Shown: positions 30,205 to 41,258 of the stretch, piece after piece
Layout: each line of letters starts with the position of its first letter
Numbering within the stretch: position 1 is the first letter of the stretch
Notes under the pieces: model-generated
Told to the model about the DNA's origin: nothing
Seen by the model: the letters and a program-made list of their open reading frames with translations, nothing else
Databases searched by the model: none
Origin: Galeruca laticollis
Taxonomy: Eukaryota > Arthropoda > Insecta > Coleoptera > Chrysomelidae
Direction: 5' to 3'
DNA length: 64,000 nucleotides
NCBI GenBank assembly: GCA_963921935.1
Contig: OY998180.1
Coordinates: 78,064,762 to 78,128,761 of the forward strand
Made by a program: the position numbers and the translations under genes

Positions 30205-31341
30205 ATAGAAATAAAAGGCGTCACTAATAACCTAGAGATTTTAACAATAAATCTTGGACCGGCAAAACTACAAAAATCAAGTCATACATTTGTACATTTC
30301 TATAACTTAAGTCCATTACTGGAAAAACATAATTCATTAAATGAACATTTTGCAAATACCACACATGAGATATCAAATAGTATATATTTAGTACAACAAA
30401 CAGAAAATATAGTTAATCTTATTCATAATGTTAACAATAATTTAGAAGAAAAATTTGAAAATTTAAATCTTTATTCAATAGCAAACAGAAACAAAAGAGG
30501 CTTAATAAATGGACTTGGAGGATCTATAATGAAATCGATAACCGGCAACCTTAATTCTCAAGACGAAGTAAGAATAAATGTGAATCCTAGCACATTTAAA
30601 ACAAAATCAAGCTAATCTTCAAAGTCAAAGTCAAACTATTCAACATATTCAAAATAATGAAATAGTACTCAAATCGAAATTATTAGACATAAAAGATATG
30701 CTTGACTTTCAAGTGCAATATGAGAATCTTATTTATCTTGAAGATATGTTAAATTAAGTTTTAATTATTTATAATGTAATATTAGATGTATTAGAAACTG
30801 TAGAGAATTCCTGGACATTCTGCAAACTAAAGACATTCCAAGTATAATGAAATCAAAAGAATTATTTACAGAATTTCAAAAAATATCGTTATATTATAAA
30901 TTACAATTACCTCTGCAATTAAATTACGAGAATATTTTAAACTTTGAATAAATTTTAGATATAACATGTAGAGTGAGAAAAAATAGAATAGAATATTTTT
31001 TATCAATTCCCATAGATTTTAATATTGAGTTTGAATTATTTTATTTAATACAGATACTTACTAAGTTAGAATCAGAATTCGTAATAATAATACCAAATTC
31101 AAAGTATTTGCTAAGATCTGATACACAGATAAAACCTCTAAACGAAATTTGTACAAGAAGTGAAACTTTTCACTGTGCTTCTCACCTTCAAGACAATAAT
31201 AAACAGTTATGTGAAGAACAAATATTGTTAGTGGAGAACTCCACTAACTGTGAATACACTAAAATAAAGATTATTGAAAATAGTTTAGAAATTATACCAA
31301 ACATAAACCAATACCAGTTTTTCCAGAAGAAGAAAAATTGA
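30205..31341 (+). pseudogene. Element A env-like gene remnant (errantivirus F-like)
   Basis: A glycoprotein-like remnant in several frames. The first (about 30205-30612) ends with a basic RNKR cleavage-type site followed at once by a glycine-rich hydrophobic segment, the arrangement of the errantivirus/baculovirus F-type fusion protein. Further frames include a 122-codon piece at 30973-31341 with several Cys and a CEEQ..L.ENS.NC pattern typical of the ectodomain C-terminal half. Multiple stops and frameshifts; no transmembrane segment can be placed with confidence. Identified by motif layout only; inactive. Confidence 0.6.
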
Positions 31342-31701
31342 TAATTAAATGTTCAGAAGACAAGGAAATCAAAATTTTAAAAGGACTTTTCCTAACCAAG
31401 AACTCACTTTTAGAAATCAAGAATTAATATTTCAATAAAGATCTTTTGGTCAACTACTGGTACTGAATAAACGTCAGACTCATTTTAATAAAATTAACTT
31501 CCAGCCTTTGGAAATAAATTTGAAATAATTAGATGTAAAAGAAATATCTTCACAAGGATTGACATCAATACACATAGGAAAATTAAATCTCCATATTCCT
31601 AGCATACTAGCGCAGTATTGATGATAATATGGCTACACTTGAAGAAAATACAGAAAGGAAGAAAATCAGAAGGAACTGCAATAGAATTGCAAGAAAATAA
31701 A

Positions 31702-31864
31702 ATTGTATAGTTTGTTGAACCTTATTTTTGCCAATATTGCAATTTTTACCTTTGGAATTGCTTAGTTATATTCTTAGACTAGAATGTACTTCGAATCTTG
31801 GAACTTGTAACTTTTGTTGAATAAATAATATTTAGAAATGCTTTTTTAGAGGTGAAAAGTTAAT
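31702..31864 (+). repeat. Element A 3' LTR
   Basis: Similar to the 5' segment at 8582-8741; ends gtgaaaagttaatt. Confidence 0.6.
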
Positions 31865-32077
31865 TTACATGAATTTAAATATTTTATTTCAAATATCATT
31901 TTGGTCTTGGGAAGGCTGCTTTGATATTTTGCCTGTAAGTTGTGTTTCAAATTTCAGAACAGAATAAGTTTTTATACAAATAATTTTTCGTGAATGACAT
32001 ATTAAATGTAGTTTTGCTGTATTGGTCATAGAAATAATATTTTGATATTGTTCTACAAGTATTATCATCTATTTTAG

Positions 32078-32205
32078 ATTATCCATAAGACCACTCAGTT
32101 TCTAGATGAAAATTTAATATTGCCTGAGCATGTGCCTTATATGGTCAGACTTGATAGTCATTATAATTGTGAAAATGCTGTATTTTTAGTATTAGAATAT
32201 TGTAG
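32078..32205 (+). CDS. RPS6KC1: S6 kinase delta-like exon: N-lobe
   Basis: 42 codons plus 2 bases; acceptor attttag, donor gtaagt at 32206. Encodes LILPEHVPYMVRLDSHYNCE followed by NAVFLVLEYC, which matches the family's 'iiP.cVPnMV.L...i..eesVFLVLq.a' block. The split codon (AG|T) completes with the next exon to give CSGVKL, the hinge. Confidence 0.85.
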
Positions 32206-32425
32206 GTAAGTTGAAATTTTTGCACCCGTTCAACATTTGACTTGCAAAATCATTGTTTATTATTTTACTTTTTTCAACATTCCTCTTCCTGAATTGACAG
32301 CAGGAAACACTAAGATAGCTTACACTGTTCCATACTCCAGTAAGGAATTAACGACGACACTGATTCTCGTATCATGTCTACAAAAACTGACTGTATTATG
32401 TCTTGGCTTACCATCGGGTGGCTTT

Positions 32426-33296
32426 TTACTTTTCATACACAAATTTGGAACATTCCTTTTTGTTTCTAGCCTTTGCAGTTGTTTCAGTCCACATAATATT
32501 CCTCTTTTCTAGAATGCCTGCAACTGTATTATTCCATATTTGCCTTGGCCATCCTCTTTTTCTTCTCTTGGTTGTTCTGGGAGTGCCATATCTTCTTAAC
32601 AGGTATATCATTTTCCATTCTGGTGATATGTTCAAACCACTTCAACGGTTGCATCTGCATCTTCCTTATTATAGGTTCGACTTTCAACTCTTCCCTTATG
32701 GCTCCATCTCTTATTTTATCCCTTCTAGTTACTGCTTTCACTTTATATGTAAGGCCTTCATTTCAACAGCCTGTTGTTTGCTCTTGAGTGATTTTGTAAG
32801 AACCCAGCTTTCACATCCATATGTAAGAATTGGACAGTATATTGTTTTATAGCCCTTTATCTTCGTTTGTTTGGATACCTCTTTTATACCCAGGAAATTT
32901 TTATTCAAACTGTAGTATACTTTTACTGCGCCACTTATTCTTTTATGTATTTCTTTTTCTTCTTTTCCATTACTTTGTATTTGTATTCCTAAATATCTGT
33001 TCTAGTTCAGTTCTTTCTATTTGTAGATTTAAGAGTTCGTCTTCTTTTCCTATCACCATTACTTTACTTTTTTCTATATTTATATACATTTTCCGAATTT
33101 TTAGCGACTCTTTCCAGGCCAAAAAATTCTGTTGTATATCTCTTTCGTTCTTTGCGAATATAACTAAATCATCCGCAAAAACACACTTATATACGTTGAT
33201 AACTTCCATATTTTTGAATCCTACGTGTATCTTCTTTATTTCTTTAAGTTCCTTCGGTGCATCGTCCATCACTATGATAAATAGTACAGGACACAA
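32426..33296 (-). pseudogene. RTE-like LINE: RT C-terminal half and tail
   Basis: 108 codons at 32970-33296 contain the catalytic FADD (KCVFADDLVIFAKNERDIQQ) and MYINIEKSKVMVIGKE. After frame changes, 32529-32741 reads MKAVTRRDKIRDGAIREEL and MQPLKWFEHITRMENDIP, and 32426-32635 ends with RRYGTPRTTKRRKRGWPRQIW, the standard RTE C-terminus. Confidence 0.7.
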
Positions 33297-33313
33297 TACT
33301 TCCCTTTGTCTTA

Positions 33314-33900
33314 AAGTCGTTTTAGACTACTCAATTTCTTGAACAAGATTTGATTCAATTTCTTGTACAAGAAATGCAACGACAATTTGTTTTTCCGCAA
33401 ATTTATCCTGTATTATACTGTACAATGAATTGTTCAAGTAATAGTTCATGATTCTGGCCAGTACGTCGTTTTTCTCAACTATCGTATTACCGATGTCAAC
33501 GTCAAAATCAAAATCGTCCATGTTAAAGGCTAAATGTAATGTTCTATGTTCCTAGTGAAATGTTAAAAATAAAACATAAAGCAACAATACTCACAATGAC
33601 CCTAAATAACAACAAAAACCCTTAAACCCTTACAAAAAAACAAACAAGCCACATAAACGTTGACGAACGTGAAACTGTAAACAATCAATTAGGTTACGTT
33701 AGAGGGAGTTATAATATATCCAAACTACGCATGCCCTCGGCCTAGTAAGTGTGTAGAAATAGAACATGATCTCTTTTTCGACACAATTTTTGGTTTATTC
33801 TACGTTTTTTAAACAATTTGCTGTATGATACTAGCTAAATTTACTGTTAAAGAAATTTAACCAAATGTTGTTCAAGAAATTGCCTAGTCTAAAACAGCCT
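33314..33900. mobile_element. PIF/Harbinger-like short DNA element
   Basis: About 587 bases flanked by TTA (33311-33313 and 33901-33903). Ends are inverted: left AAGTCGTTTTAGACTACTC with AATTTCTTGAACAA following, right reverse complement AGGCTGTTTTAGACTAGGC with AATTTCTTGAACAA. A minus-strand open frame at 33327-33521 starts MDDFDFDVDIGNTIVEK, typical of the N-terminus of PIF/Harbinger transposases, then stops near the end. Non-autonomous derivative inserted in the RTE LINE RT. Confidence 0.65.
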
Positions 33901-35072
33901 TTAGACCCTCCTTTGTTACAAATTCTTCAGATTGCGCATTTTCTTTCCTCAAATAATTTCTAGTTGTTTTATATATGCACCTAATATTGTTTCTTTATTT
34001 CTTTCCTCTTGTCACAAACTTTGCCAAACTAAATTTCCTGGGATGCTATTAAATGCTTTCTGTATATCTATAAACCCTAAGTATACTTTTTCATCATGTG
34101 AATGCGTTTTCTATATAATTTGCCGAATTATAAATATGTGGTCATGGGTACTTCTTCCTTCTTCTGAAGCCGCTTTGTAATTGTTCCAACTGACAGTCTA
34201 CTGTCTCCCGTAGTCGCTTCTTTAAAATTCTTTTATAAACTTTCAGTGCCATACTTAGTAACGTTATTCTGCGATAATTGTTACAGTCACTGCCTTCCAT
34301 TTTTTTAAATAGTTGTATGACTATTCCTAGTTTCCATGCAATCTTCTGGTATTTTCTGTTCTTTTCATGTGCTATTAAACATGTTTGTTTTCAGTTGAAG
34401 TCTTTTTTCTCCCAGATACTGTAACATTTCAGTGGTGATATTGTCATGCCTTGCAACCTTCCCTCTTTTTAGTATTTGTTTGACTTCCTCCGTTGTTATC
34501 AATTCGTTGTGCATATTATCTTCATCTTGATTAATGATTTCTACTTCATCATTCATTAATTCACGCTCATTTTCGACGCTCAATAATTCTTCGATTCCTC
34601 CATCTATCCATAATTTATTCCCTAGATATATCTTATATTATTCTTTTTACCATTTCTTAGCGTTTTCAGTACCTTCAAAAATAATTTCTGATTCCCTTTA
34701 CTGTCTTGATCTATTTTTTTGTCAAATTCCTCACAGGCTTGTGTTTTAGCATTGCTCACCATGTCTTTGTTTTTAGTTCCTTCAGCTTTGTAACTTCCGT
34801 AGCTTTCATTGTTTCTTTTTTGTAGATACATTTTTATCTGAGTTTGTATTTGTGCATTCCACCATCTCGTTAACTTTTTATTTCCTCTGTGGTGGCCACC
34901 CCACAAACATTTTTGGCTGTTTCTAAGATTACTGATTTTAATTTTTCCCATGTTTGTTCTAATTCTATATTTGCTGCTACAACTTCTTTTTCCGTCAATT
35001 CTTTATATTTTTTTGCGATTTCCTTTTTAGTCAATCTTAAATAAGAAAACTGTTATTTTACTTTTTTTGCAG

Positions 35073-35639
35073 TGGTGTGAAATTGTCGGATTATCTAAAG
35101 AGACAAGTTGATGACCCAACTTTTAACAAAACAAAAGAAATTTTAACTTGTCAATTTCAAGATGAATCGGACAATGAATCAGAACTTAGCTTTTCTGAGC
35201 TAATAAACGATTACAATAATTCCAGAAAGACAGCTTCTAGTCTAAAAGTTTCCAGTAGAGATTATTTTATAGATGACAAAAGTAGATGTAGTAGTGACGA
35301 TAGTTTTGAGAAAATCGATATGGAAGGTCAGCCTATTGAAAAAACAGTATTTGAACAAAACTTTGATCTCAACCAATCGCAAACTTCTAGTACCACGGTT
35401 TTTACAGAACAAATTTTTCGCCAGCAAAAGTATACCAGGCGGAAAGATAAAGAGACTGATAAAACTATTAGTAGTAGCAGGAAGCAAAGTACAGCTAGTA
35501 GCCAAAGAAGTCAGTTTTCAAGTTTTGACATGGAAACATTTACAGATAGAGTAGTTGTGCCCGATAATATAGTTGTAAAATGGACTGCTCAGTTGTTAAT
35601 TGCCTTGGATAAATTACATATGTTAGGAGTTATATGCAG
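35073..35639 (+). CDS. RPS6KC1: S6 kinase delta-like exon: hinge, Ser-rich insert, helix E
   Basis: 567 bases, 1+564+2 phase. Starts GVKLSDYLKRQ (hinge, family GGkLw.yi), then a long polar insert with RCSSDDSFEKIDMEG and SSSRKQSTASSQRSQFSSFD typical of the inserted loop of this kinase family, then VVVPDNIVVKWTAQLLIALD and KLHMLGVICR. The last codon is split and continues as R-D-L in the next exon. Ser-rich stretches are candidate phosphorylation sites. Confidence 0.85.
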
Positions 35640-37350
35640 GTATTTAACAGATATATTATTAAATTATTAACTTATATCAACCACCCGAGAGGCACTTGAA
35701 CCCTGGAAAGTTACCAGATTTATCATGACAAATTGGTAATTTTTGGTCAGTTATACAGATAAATGTACGTTAACCAAACAAGCATTCTTCGAAAATTTTA
35801 TCCTATTAGGATTTTATGGAAGTGGATTGCTACCGGTGCATAATCAAACAGGAACTAATTCTTTTTATGAGCAATTCCTCAAGTAAAATTTTTTAAATTG
35901 TGTTTTTAAAAAACCCGAATGATGCCTTAATCTTCCTATTTATCTGTCCGATGGGCCTTAATGGACTTGCCCACAGTATCCATATATTCCAGAGGTAAGT
36001 GATGTTGTTTTTGATGTACTTTCTTCAAATCATCATCAGAACTCATTGATCCATACTCCAAGTAGGTATTAATTATCGTCACGTGTTTTTCATTGTAGAA
36101 AATAGAAACACAAACATATTTCTTTATAAATATTGTAAATATTTGCAACGAAACTAGTTTAATACCCTAAACAAGGTTTAAATAAAATTATATGAATACT
36201 ATTAAGTATTCTTCTAGCAAGGAGGAAACTGGCTCTTTACAATTATCTTTGACTACCTTCTTTTGGAATCATGTATGGATTATTGCTCCCATCAACTTTA
36301 GGAATTTGTTTTTTTTATAAATATTGGCTCATTTTCAGTTCTTAAAAAGTAGGAACCTAAATCTTGCAACTGGTTTCAGATCATTAACTAGCTGGTTTCA
36401 TATTTATCCCTGCTCATCGTCATCTTTTCTATTGGGATAAGTTTGCCAGGTATTGCATACGAAAAAACAACCTCGGAACAAACATTGCAGCTGGATTCAA
36501 CCAAACTATAATCTAGCATTACTTCATATTTTTCTCTGTTCACTATTTGTGCTACTTTAGTAAAATTTTGACAGATTCTGAATTAGCATCATAACAGCAT
36601 GTTTCAGTTTTTGATTATCTTACTGAGTTGTTCTAGATTCCACAGAATTGTATATTGGTGGTAGAAATGTTCTGTCAATGTTTTATTATAAGTGGTATCT
36701 ATCTAGACAATATTGAGTAGAAAAATATGTAACCTGTCATCTTGAAAAACTGTTTAATAAAACTATAATTGCTCAATTTTCCATTCATATAGTTTCTGCT
36801 TTACAGTGATTTTTATTAAACTATGGTAAGAGGGTTGTGTCCAACTTTTAATTTTGTAAATAGCATGTTTTTTTTATCACAAATTATCGAATATTACTGA
36901 GAAAAATATATTTTCGAAAAACTTTTGCTGTTAACAATTATTTTCAAAGTATTATCCTTTTTCTAACGATTCAGAATAATTCTCCAAATTTCTAAATTAG
37001 AAAAAAACAGATATAATTTGCTAGTACAAGTACCTAATCATATTAATAACAAACTTTTCTGATTGTGGAGATACAGCTACACTTATTTACTGAAATCTAT
37101 TACTTTATGTATTTTATTACCAAAAGACAATTGATTTGCTATAATGGCTAGGATTATTGTCTTCTATGGTTTTAATTTTTGTCGCTTATAATTTTACTTT
37201 CTCCATTTGCCAACAATTTAAACAACAATTTTATAAACTGCATTGAGACCAGTGTCTAGAGGTTTATAATTGACAACTAGCTCTTGAAATATTATACCCA
37301 GTTTTTTCATATTATCTGTGCTTATAGTTCATCTTATATTTTTTTTCCAG
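35640..37350 (+). other. intron 3; nothing clear apart from one short minus ORF
   Basis: AT-rich intron. The only coding-like segment is on the minus strand at 35936-36148. No mobile element recognised in 36180-37350. Confidence 0.5.
35936..36148 (-). other. unrecognised minus-strand ORF fragment
   Basis: Seventy codons; the second half, YGSMSSDDDLKKVHQKQHHL and PLEYMDTVGKSIKAHRTDK-stop, looks protein-like and less AT-biased than the surroundings. I do not recognise it. It could be a retro-copied gene fragment, a last exon on the opposite strand, or chance. Confidence 0.25.
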
Positions 37351-37555
37351 AGATTTACAAATGAACAATTTACTCATAGATGAAAATGACAATTTAGTAT
37401 TAACCTATATGTGCAATATTAAAGAACTAAGTGACTTATTTTCTACTAATATTAACTACAACTTAGCACCAGAAGTATACAGCTTTCACCAAGTAACTAA
37501 TTCAGCTGATTGGTTCAGTTTTGGAGCGATACTGTACGAGCTGCTTGTAGGCAAA
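37351..37555 (+). CDS. RPS6KC1: S6 kinase delta-like exon: catalytic-loop region
   Basis: 205 bases; acceptor ttttccag, donor gtgagt at 37556. Reads (R)DLQMNNLLIDENDNLVLTYM, then LAPEVYSFHQVTNSADWFSF and GAILYELLVGK. The catalytic loop is CRDLQMNN instead of HRDLKpeN, and the DFG position reads LTYM, so the metal-binding Asp is missing. The APE motif and DWfSfG helix F are kept. Vertebrate members also lack DFG (LTYF). Confidence 0.9.
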
Positions 37556-38525
37556 GTGAGTCAATTACAGTTATATAGAGCTCATTTAATTTGTTTTATA
37601 GTCTGTATAGGGTTACAGAATAAACCATTATTTAAACTCATGGTTCACTAACGTTAGGAATGTAACTATTTCATTCTTATAATAAATACCATTAAGCAGA
37701 GTTCTTTGTATGTAATAGTGGTAGCATTTTCATAATACATAAAAAAAGTTAGGTTTTAAGAAACTTCAGCAAAAAATATTTCTTGTACCAAAAATATATC
37801 AACAGTAACTGCTGCTAAAAAACAGAACTAGAATATTATATCCATTAACAATTGCTCTCATTGTACATAATTTATGTATGCGAAAAGTAAAATGTGTCTT
37901 TGTGATATTTCGTTGAAGGAGAAACTTATTTGATAAAAGAATGTATTCATCTTTTAAAATTGTCATCCATAATATCTTCATCTCTCATCTTCTTAGGGAT
38001 CTCTTTGATCGATGCTTCTGCTGTGATTTTTTATGCCAAGGCTGGCCATAACCTTGTTTTGTAAATTCTTGTTTTAAAGGCAGTGCTGAGATTTTTATTT
38101 TTCTATATTCGATACTTTAGATGTCCCAAAATTCAGACTTTTATAGAAGTCTACTGACGCTTCTTCAGGTTTGCTCATAAAGTTAGCTTCAATTAAAAAT
38201 TATTATTTCAACTATGTTTTACCTGGTGTGTAATTATATCCATACTTTGTGTTAGTAATATTATTGTACATCTATGAGGATGGTTCAGGATGGCAGTTTC
38301 AGAACAATGTCTTTAGTCAAAAGTACCAACCTTATGAAAGTTATGCCTGAGTTATATGATTTTCAAGAAAATAGCAACAAAAACTTAACTAGTAGATATT
38401 AAAAGATTAGAGTGACAGATGAAAATTCTGATTTTCTTTTGGTTTTATATACCTTTATCATAGTTATATTTTATATTAGTGAATATTTTCAGATTATTTT
38501 TAATTTATAATATTAACGTTTTTAG
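37556..38525 (+). other. intron 4; no gene seen
   Basis: About 970 bases of AT-rich intron; I recognise no gene or mobile element. Confidence 0.5.
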
Positions 38526-38621
38526 CCTCTATCAGAAATTCATTTAAATGGTTTAAGTAGTTGTACCTGTCTAAGAATTCCAAGATATGTTTCTCCTGAA
38601 GGAAGATCAATTTTGAAACAG
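38526..38621 (+). CDS. RPS6KC1: S6 kinase delta-like exon: helices G-H
   Basis: 32 codons in phase 0; acceptor gtttttag, donor gtaaat at 38622. Reads LSSCTCLRIPRYVSPEGRSI, matching the family's 'h..L.mPe.vS.eArSLi.qLL'. It joins to the exon at 60818, across a 22-kb intron. Confidence 0.85.
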
Positions 38622-38699
38622 GTAAATATTTAAAAATGTGACTGTTTTACAAAGATAGTATTAGTAACTTCGTATTGACCTCAGACTGGGTCTGCTTTT

Positions 38700-38868
38700 A
38701 AAAATAAAGGCAAATGAATATAATCTTAATATTGTGCAAACAACAAATGCTCCCACTGCTGACAAACCTGAAAAATCAGTAGAATCCTTTTATGAAGACA
38801 TAAATATAATATTGCAGTTAACTGAGCCAAAAGAGATAACAACGATTTTAGGGGGCTTTAACTCGAAG
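38700..38868 (+). pseudogene. RTE-like LINE endonuclease scrap
   Basis: Reads VQTTNAPTADKPEKSVESFY and EDINIILQLTEPKEIT followed by ILGGFNSK, the 'vyaPt.d......fY..l......i..GDfNak' block of RTE endonucleases, with GD changed to GG. Truncated exactly where the I-clade LINE begins. Confidence 0.6.
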
Positions 38869-38969
38869 ATTCAGTATTGTATGAGCTCTCGTACAAGTCG
38901 GTCGTGTTCATCGGTGTTCTCGAAGCTTTCAAGTTTTGTTAAATCGTTAAATTCCTATTAGAACATTTT

Positions 38970-40399
38970 TTGCGGAAACTAAATTTAGAAGGAAATAATC
39001 AATTTATTTTGAAACAAATGGATGTCCAACCGGGGGGTAGACACCTCGATAAACCACCCACACCCATGTCGGAAGATGATGAAACCCTTTTTGTAGGTTT
39101 TGAAAACAAAATAGATACAAGTAATAAAAACTCAGAAAAAGTAAGTAGATCCGATCCAATAATAATAAATGAATCATTTAATACACTACAAAACAAACAG
39201 GTCACAAAAACAGGTAATTATGATAAGCCCAACAAAAAGCAGCCAGTTTATAAATATGGGTTAAATGACCTCGGTCCTTTCCACATTTATGTTGAAAATA
39301 GCGAAATTGATTTTAAAGGCAGGCTAAATGCATTAAAAATCGAAGATATAATTCTTCCAAACTTTCCGGAAATAGATAAACAAAAAGTATAGACACGATA
39401 GGTCGCATTAGAATAAGGATAATCATGAAAGACAACAAAAGTGCAAATTAACTTCTCGAAAATTGTGAACATAAAATATGTATTGCAAGAAATTTAAATA
39501 TTTATATTCCCAAATATTTAGACAAGGAGTTATTAGGGATATAGCATTAGACTTTTCCGAGGAATATGTTAAAAACAAAATAAAACAGTACGACTTCAAT
39601 ACCAAATTCGAAGTTACTAGCGTAAAGAGAATATAATACTAATAATGGAAAAGTAGAATATGAGTCAACTAAATCATGTGTGGTAAACTTTAAAACACAA
39701 TCTTTACCAAAATTCATCACAATAAATAAAGTTTTGAAATAGGTGGAACCCTACCAACAAAAGGTATTAATATGTTTCAATTGTTTAAGATATAGCCATC
39801 TTGGCGGACAATGCAAGAGTCATCCAAGGTGCAGTAAATGTCACAAACCTCATAATACAAAAGAATGTCAAGAACAAAATGTCATACCCAAATGTTTAAG
39901 CTGTAATGGAAATCATTTTACTACAAACTTCAACGAATGCGATGAATTTAAAAGACAAAAACTAATCAAAAACGCAATGATAACTAATAATATAAATTAT
40001 CATGATGCCAATTCCAAAATCCCCAAAATCTCCTATGCAAATGTCTCAAAAAATCTAAACATGCCATCCAACCCACAACAAATCCCTACTCAACCGGCTA
40101 TTCAGCCTCATATACATTCCCAACCATCAAATCACCAAGAAACCGCAAACCAACACAACGTAACTGAACACCCACGGACATACTCACATTCAAGGGTACC
40201 TAATAAACGGCAGAGGCCCAGCAGCCCAGATCCAACTTTATTGGCTCGCAAGGAAATCATCTCAAATCCCCGTCCCCCAGGCCCAAACTTTAATATCCTA
40301 AATATTTACTTATACACTCAACATACCCATACAAGCAATCCAGTAGACAATGAAAATTTAGACCAAAATGTAATCAAAACTCTTTTTGAAATATTTTAA
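38970..40399 (+). pseudogene. I-clade LINE ORF1 with three zinc knuckles
   Basis: First open part 38970-39392 (PPTPMSEDDETLFVGFENKI; PVYKYGLNDLGPFHIYVENS). After a broken middle (about 39400-39740, still readable as an RRM-like segment) the second part 39743-40399 has three knuckles: CFNCLRYSHLGGQC, CSKCHKPHNTKEC and CLSCNGNHFTTNFNEC, followed by a Pro/Gln/His-rich tail. This is the gag-like, RNA-binding ORF1 of I-group elements. At least two breaks. Confidence 0.75.
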
Positions 40400-40539
40400 G
40401 AGTTATTAAATAAACTTAAAGAATCTAAAATATAAATGTGTCAAAAGAGAACTTAGAAAATCTATTTAGTAATCAATTAAAAATAATTTTGTCATGTGAA
40501 ACGTCAAATTCGCAGTCGTAAACAAATATAACTTTTTGC

Positions 40540-41258
40540 AATGGAACTGCTGATCGGCAGTATCCAATAAAGAAAACTTAGAATATTTATTACAATCAAA
40601 TCATATAAATATTGCGCTCTTATCAGGAACATGGTTCAAACCAAATAAATATTATAACTTTAAAAGTTAAGACATAGTACAAACTGATAGAAATGATGGA
40701 TATGGTGGAACTGCCATACTAATAAAAAACAATATCTTGTTTAAAGAGGTTAATATAACAAATAATATAAACATTCCAAATAGTTGTATACAAACAGATT
40801 TATGTATTATCAAAAAAACAGTACACATAGTATCAGATTACATAAAACCAAATACAAAAATAAAATTACAAGAATGGATTCAACAGTATACCAAAACCAT
40901 TTCTAATAGGTGGAGACTTTAATTCTCACCATCAATCGTGGGGATGCGAATTTGACGATTCTTATGGAAATGTTCTACTAGATGCTTTAAATCATTGTAA
41001 CTTAGCAATATTAAACGATGGCTCACCCACTCTTGTTACAAGAGGTAGAGACAGCGCTTTAGATCTTACAATTTGTTCGCAAGAAATAACACAACATCTC
41101 AATTGGAGTGTTGTAAATGATCCTCATGGCTCAAATCACTTACCCTAATATATTATTTCGAATCACCACAACAACACTCACATTTCCAAAATATAAAACA
41201 TAACATCTGGATACCTAAAAATGCTATCTGGACAAACTACATTGAAACACTAGAAAAT
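40540..41258 (+). pseudogene. I-clade LINE endonuclease
   Basis: Degraded frames give FLQWNCXSAVSNKENLEYLL (the QWN motif), ALLSGTWFKPN (catalytic E of 'SETW' changed to G), GYGGTAILIKNNI, FLIGGDFNSHHQSWG (the GDFN.hh..WG block) and TLVTRGRDSALDLTI. The ending SDH-like motif is SNHLP. Several stops and frameshifts. Confidence 0.7.

Larger units (their letters stand above)
8582..31864 (+). mobile_element. Element A: errantivirus-like (17.6/297-type) LTR element, split
   Basis: Two related terminal segments, about 8582-8741 and 31702-31864, share attgtata, ttgttgaaccttatttttgc and acttcgaatcttggaacttg. A primer-binding site follows the left one. Between them are gag (9123 on), pol pieces (11340-12165 and 29935-30075) and env (30205 on). 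The order LTR-gag-pol-env and the tRNA-Ser-type primer site fit the 17.6/297 group of errantiviruses. LINE B and everything inside it sit in pol near the integrase, and a Penelope fragment sits in upstream pol. All genes are broken, so this is a fossil copy. I did not find an unambiguous target duplication. Confidence 0.7.
32270..35000 (-). mobile_element. RTE-like LINE in intron 2
   Basis: Minus-strand LINE without its endonuclease. From 5' (right): 34622-34951 (DMVSNAKTQACEEFDKKIDQ region before RT), 34365-34583 (ELITTEEVKQILKRGKVARHDN: RT block 0), then very degenerate RT, 32970-33296 (MCPVLFIIVMDDAPKELK, NVYKCVFADDLVIFAKNE: FADD motif), and 32426-32741 (RRDKIRDGAIREELKVEPII, WFEHITRMENDIPVKKIW, GRPRKRW-like ending). 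Split by a 590-bp DNA element at 33314-33900. Typical insect RTE/BovB-like LINE; inactive. Confidence 0.7.

Noticed and set aside
32237..33342. Several plus-strand frames with hydrophobic stretches in intron 2
   Set aside because: They are shadows of the minus-strand RTE LINE, whose RT motifs are clear.
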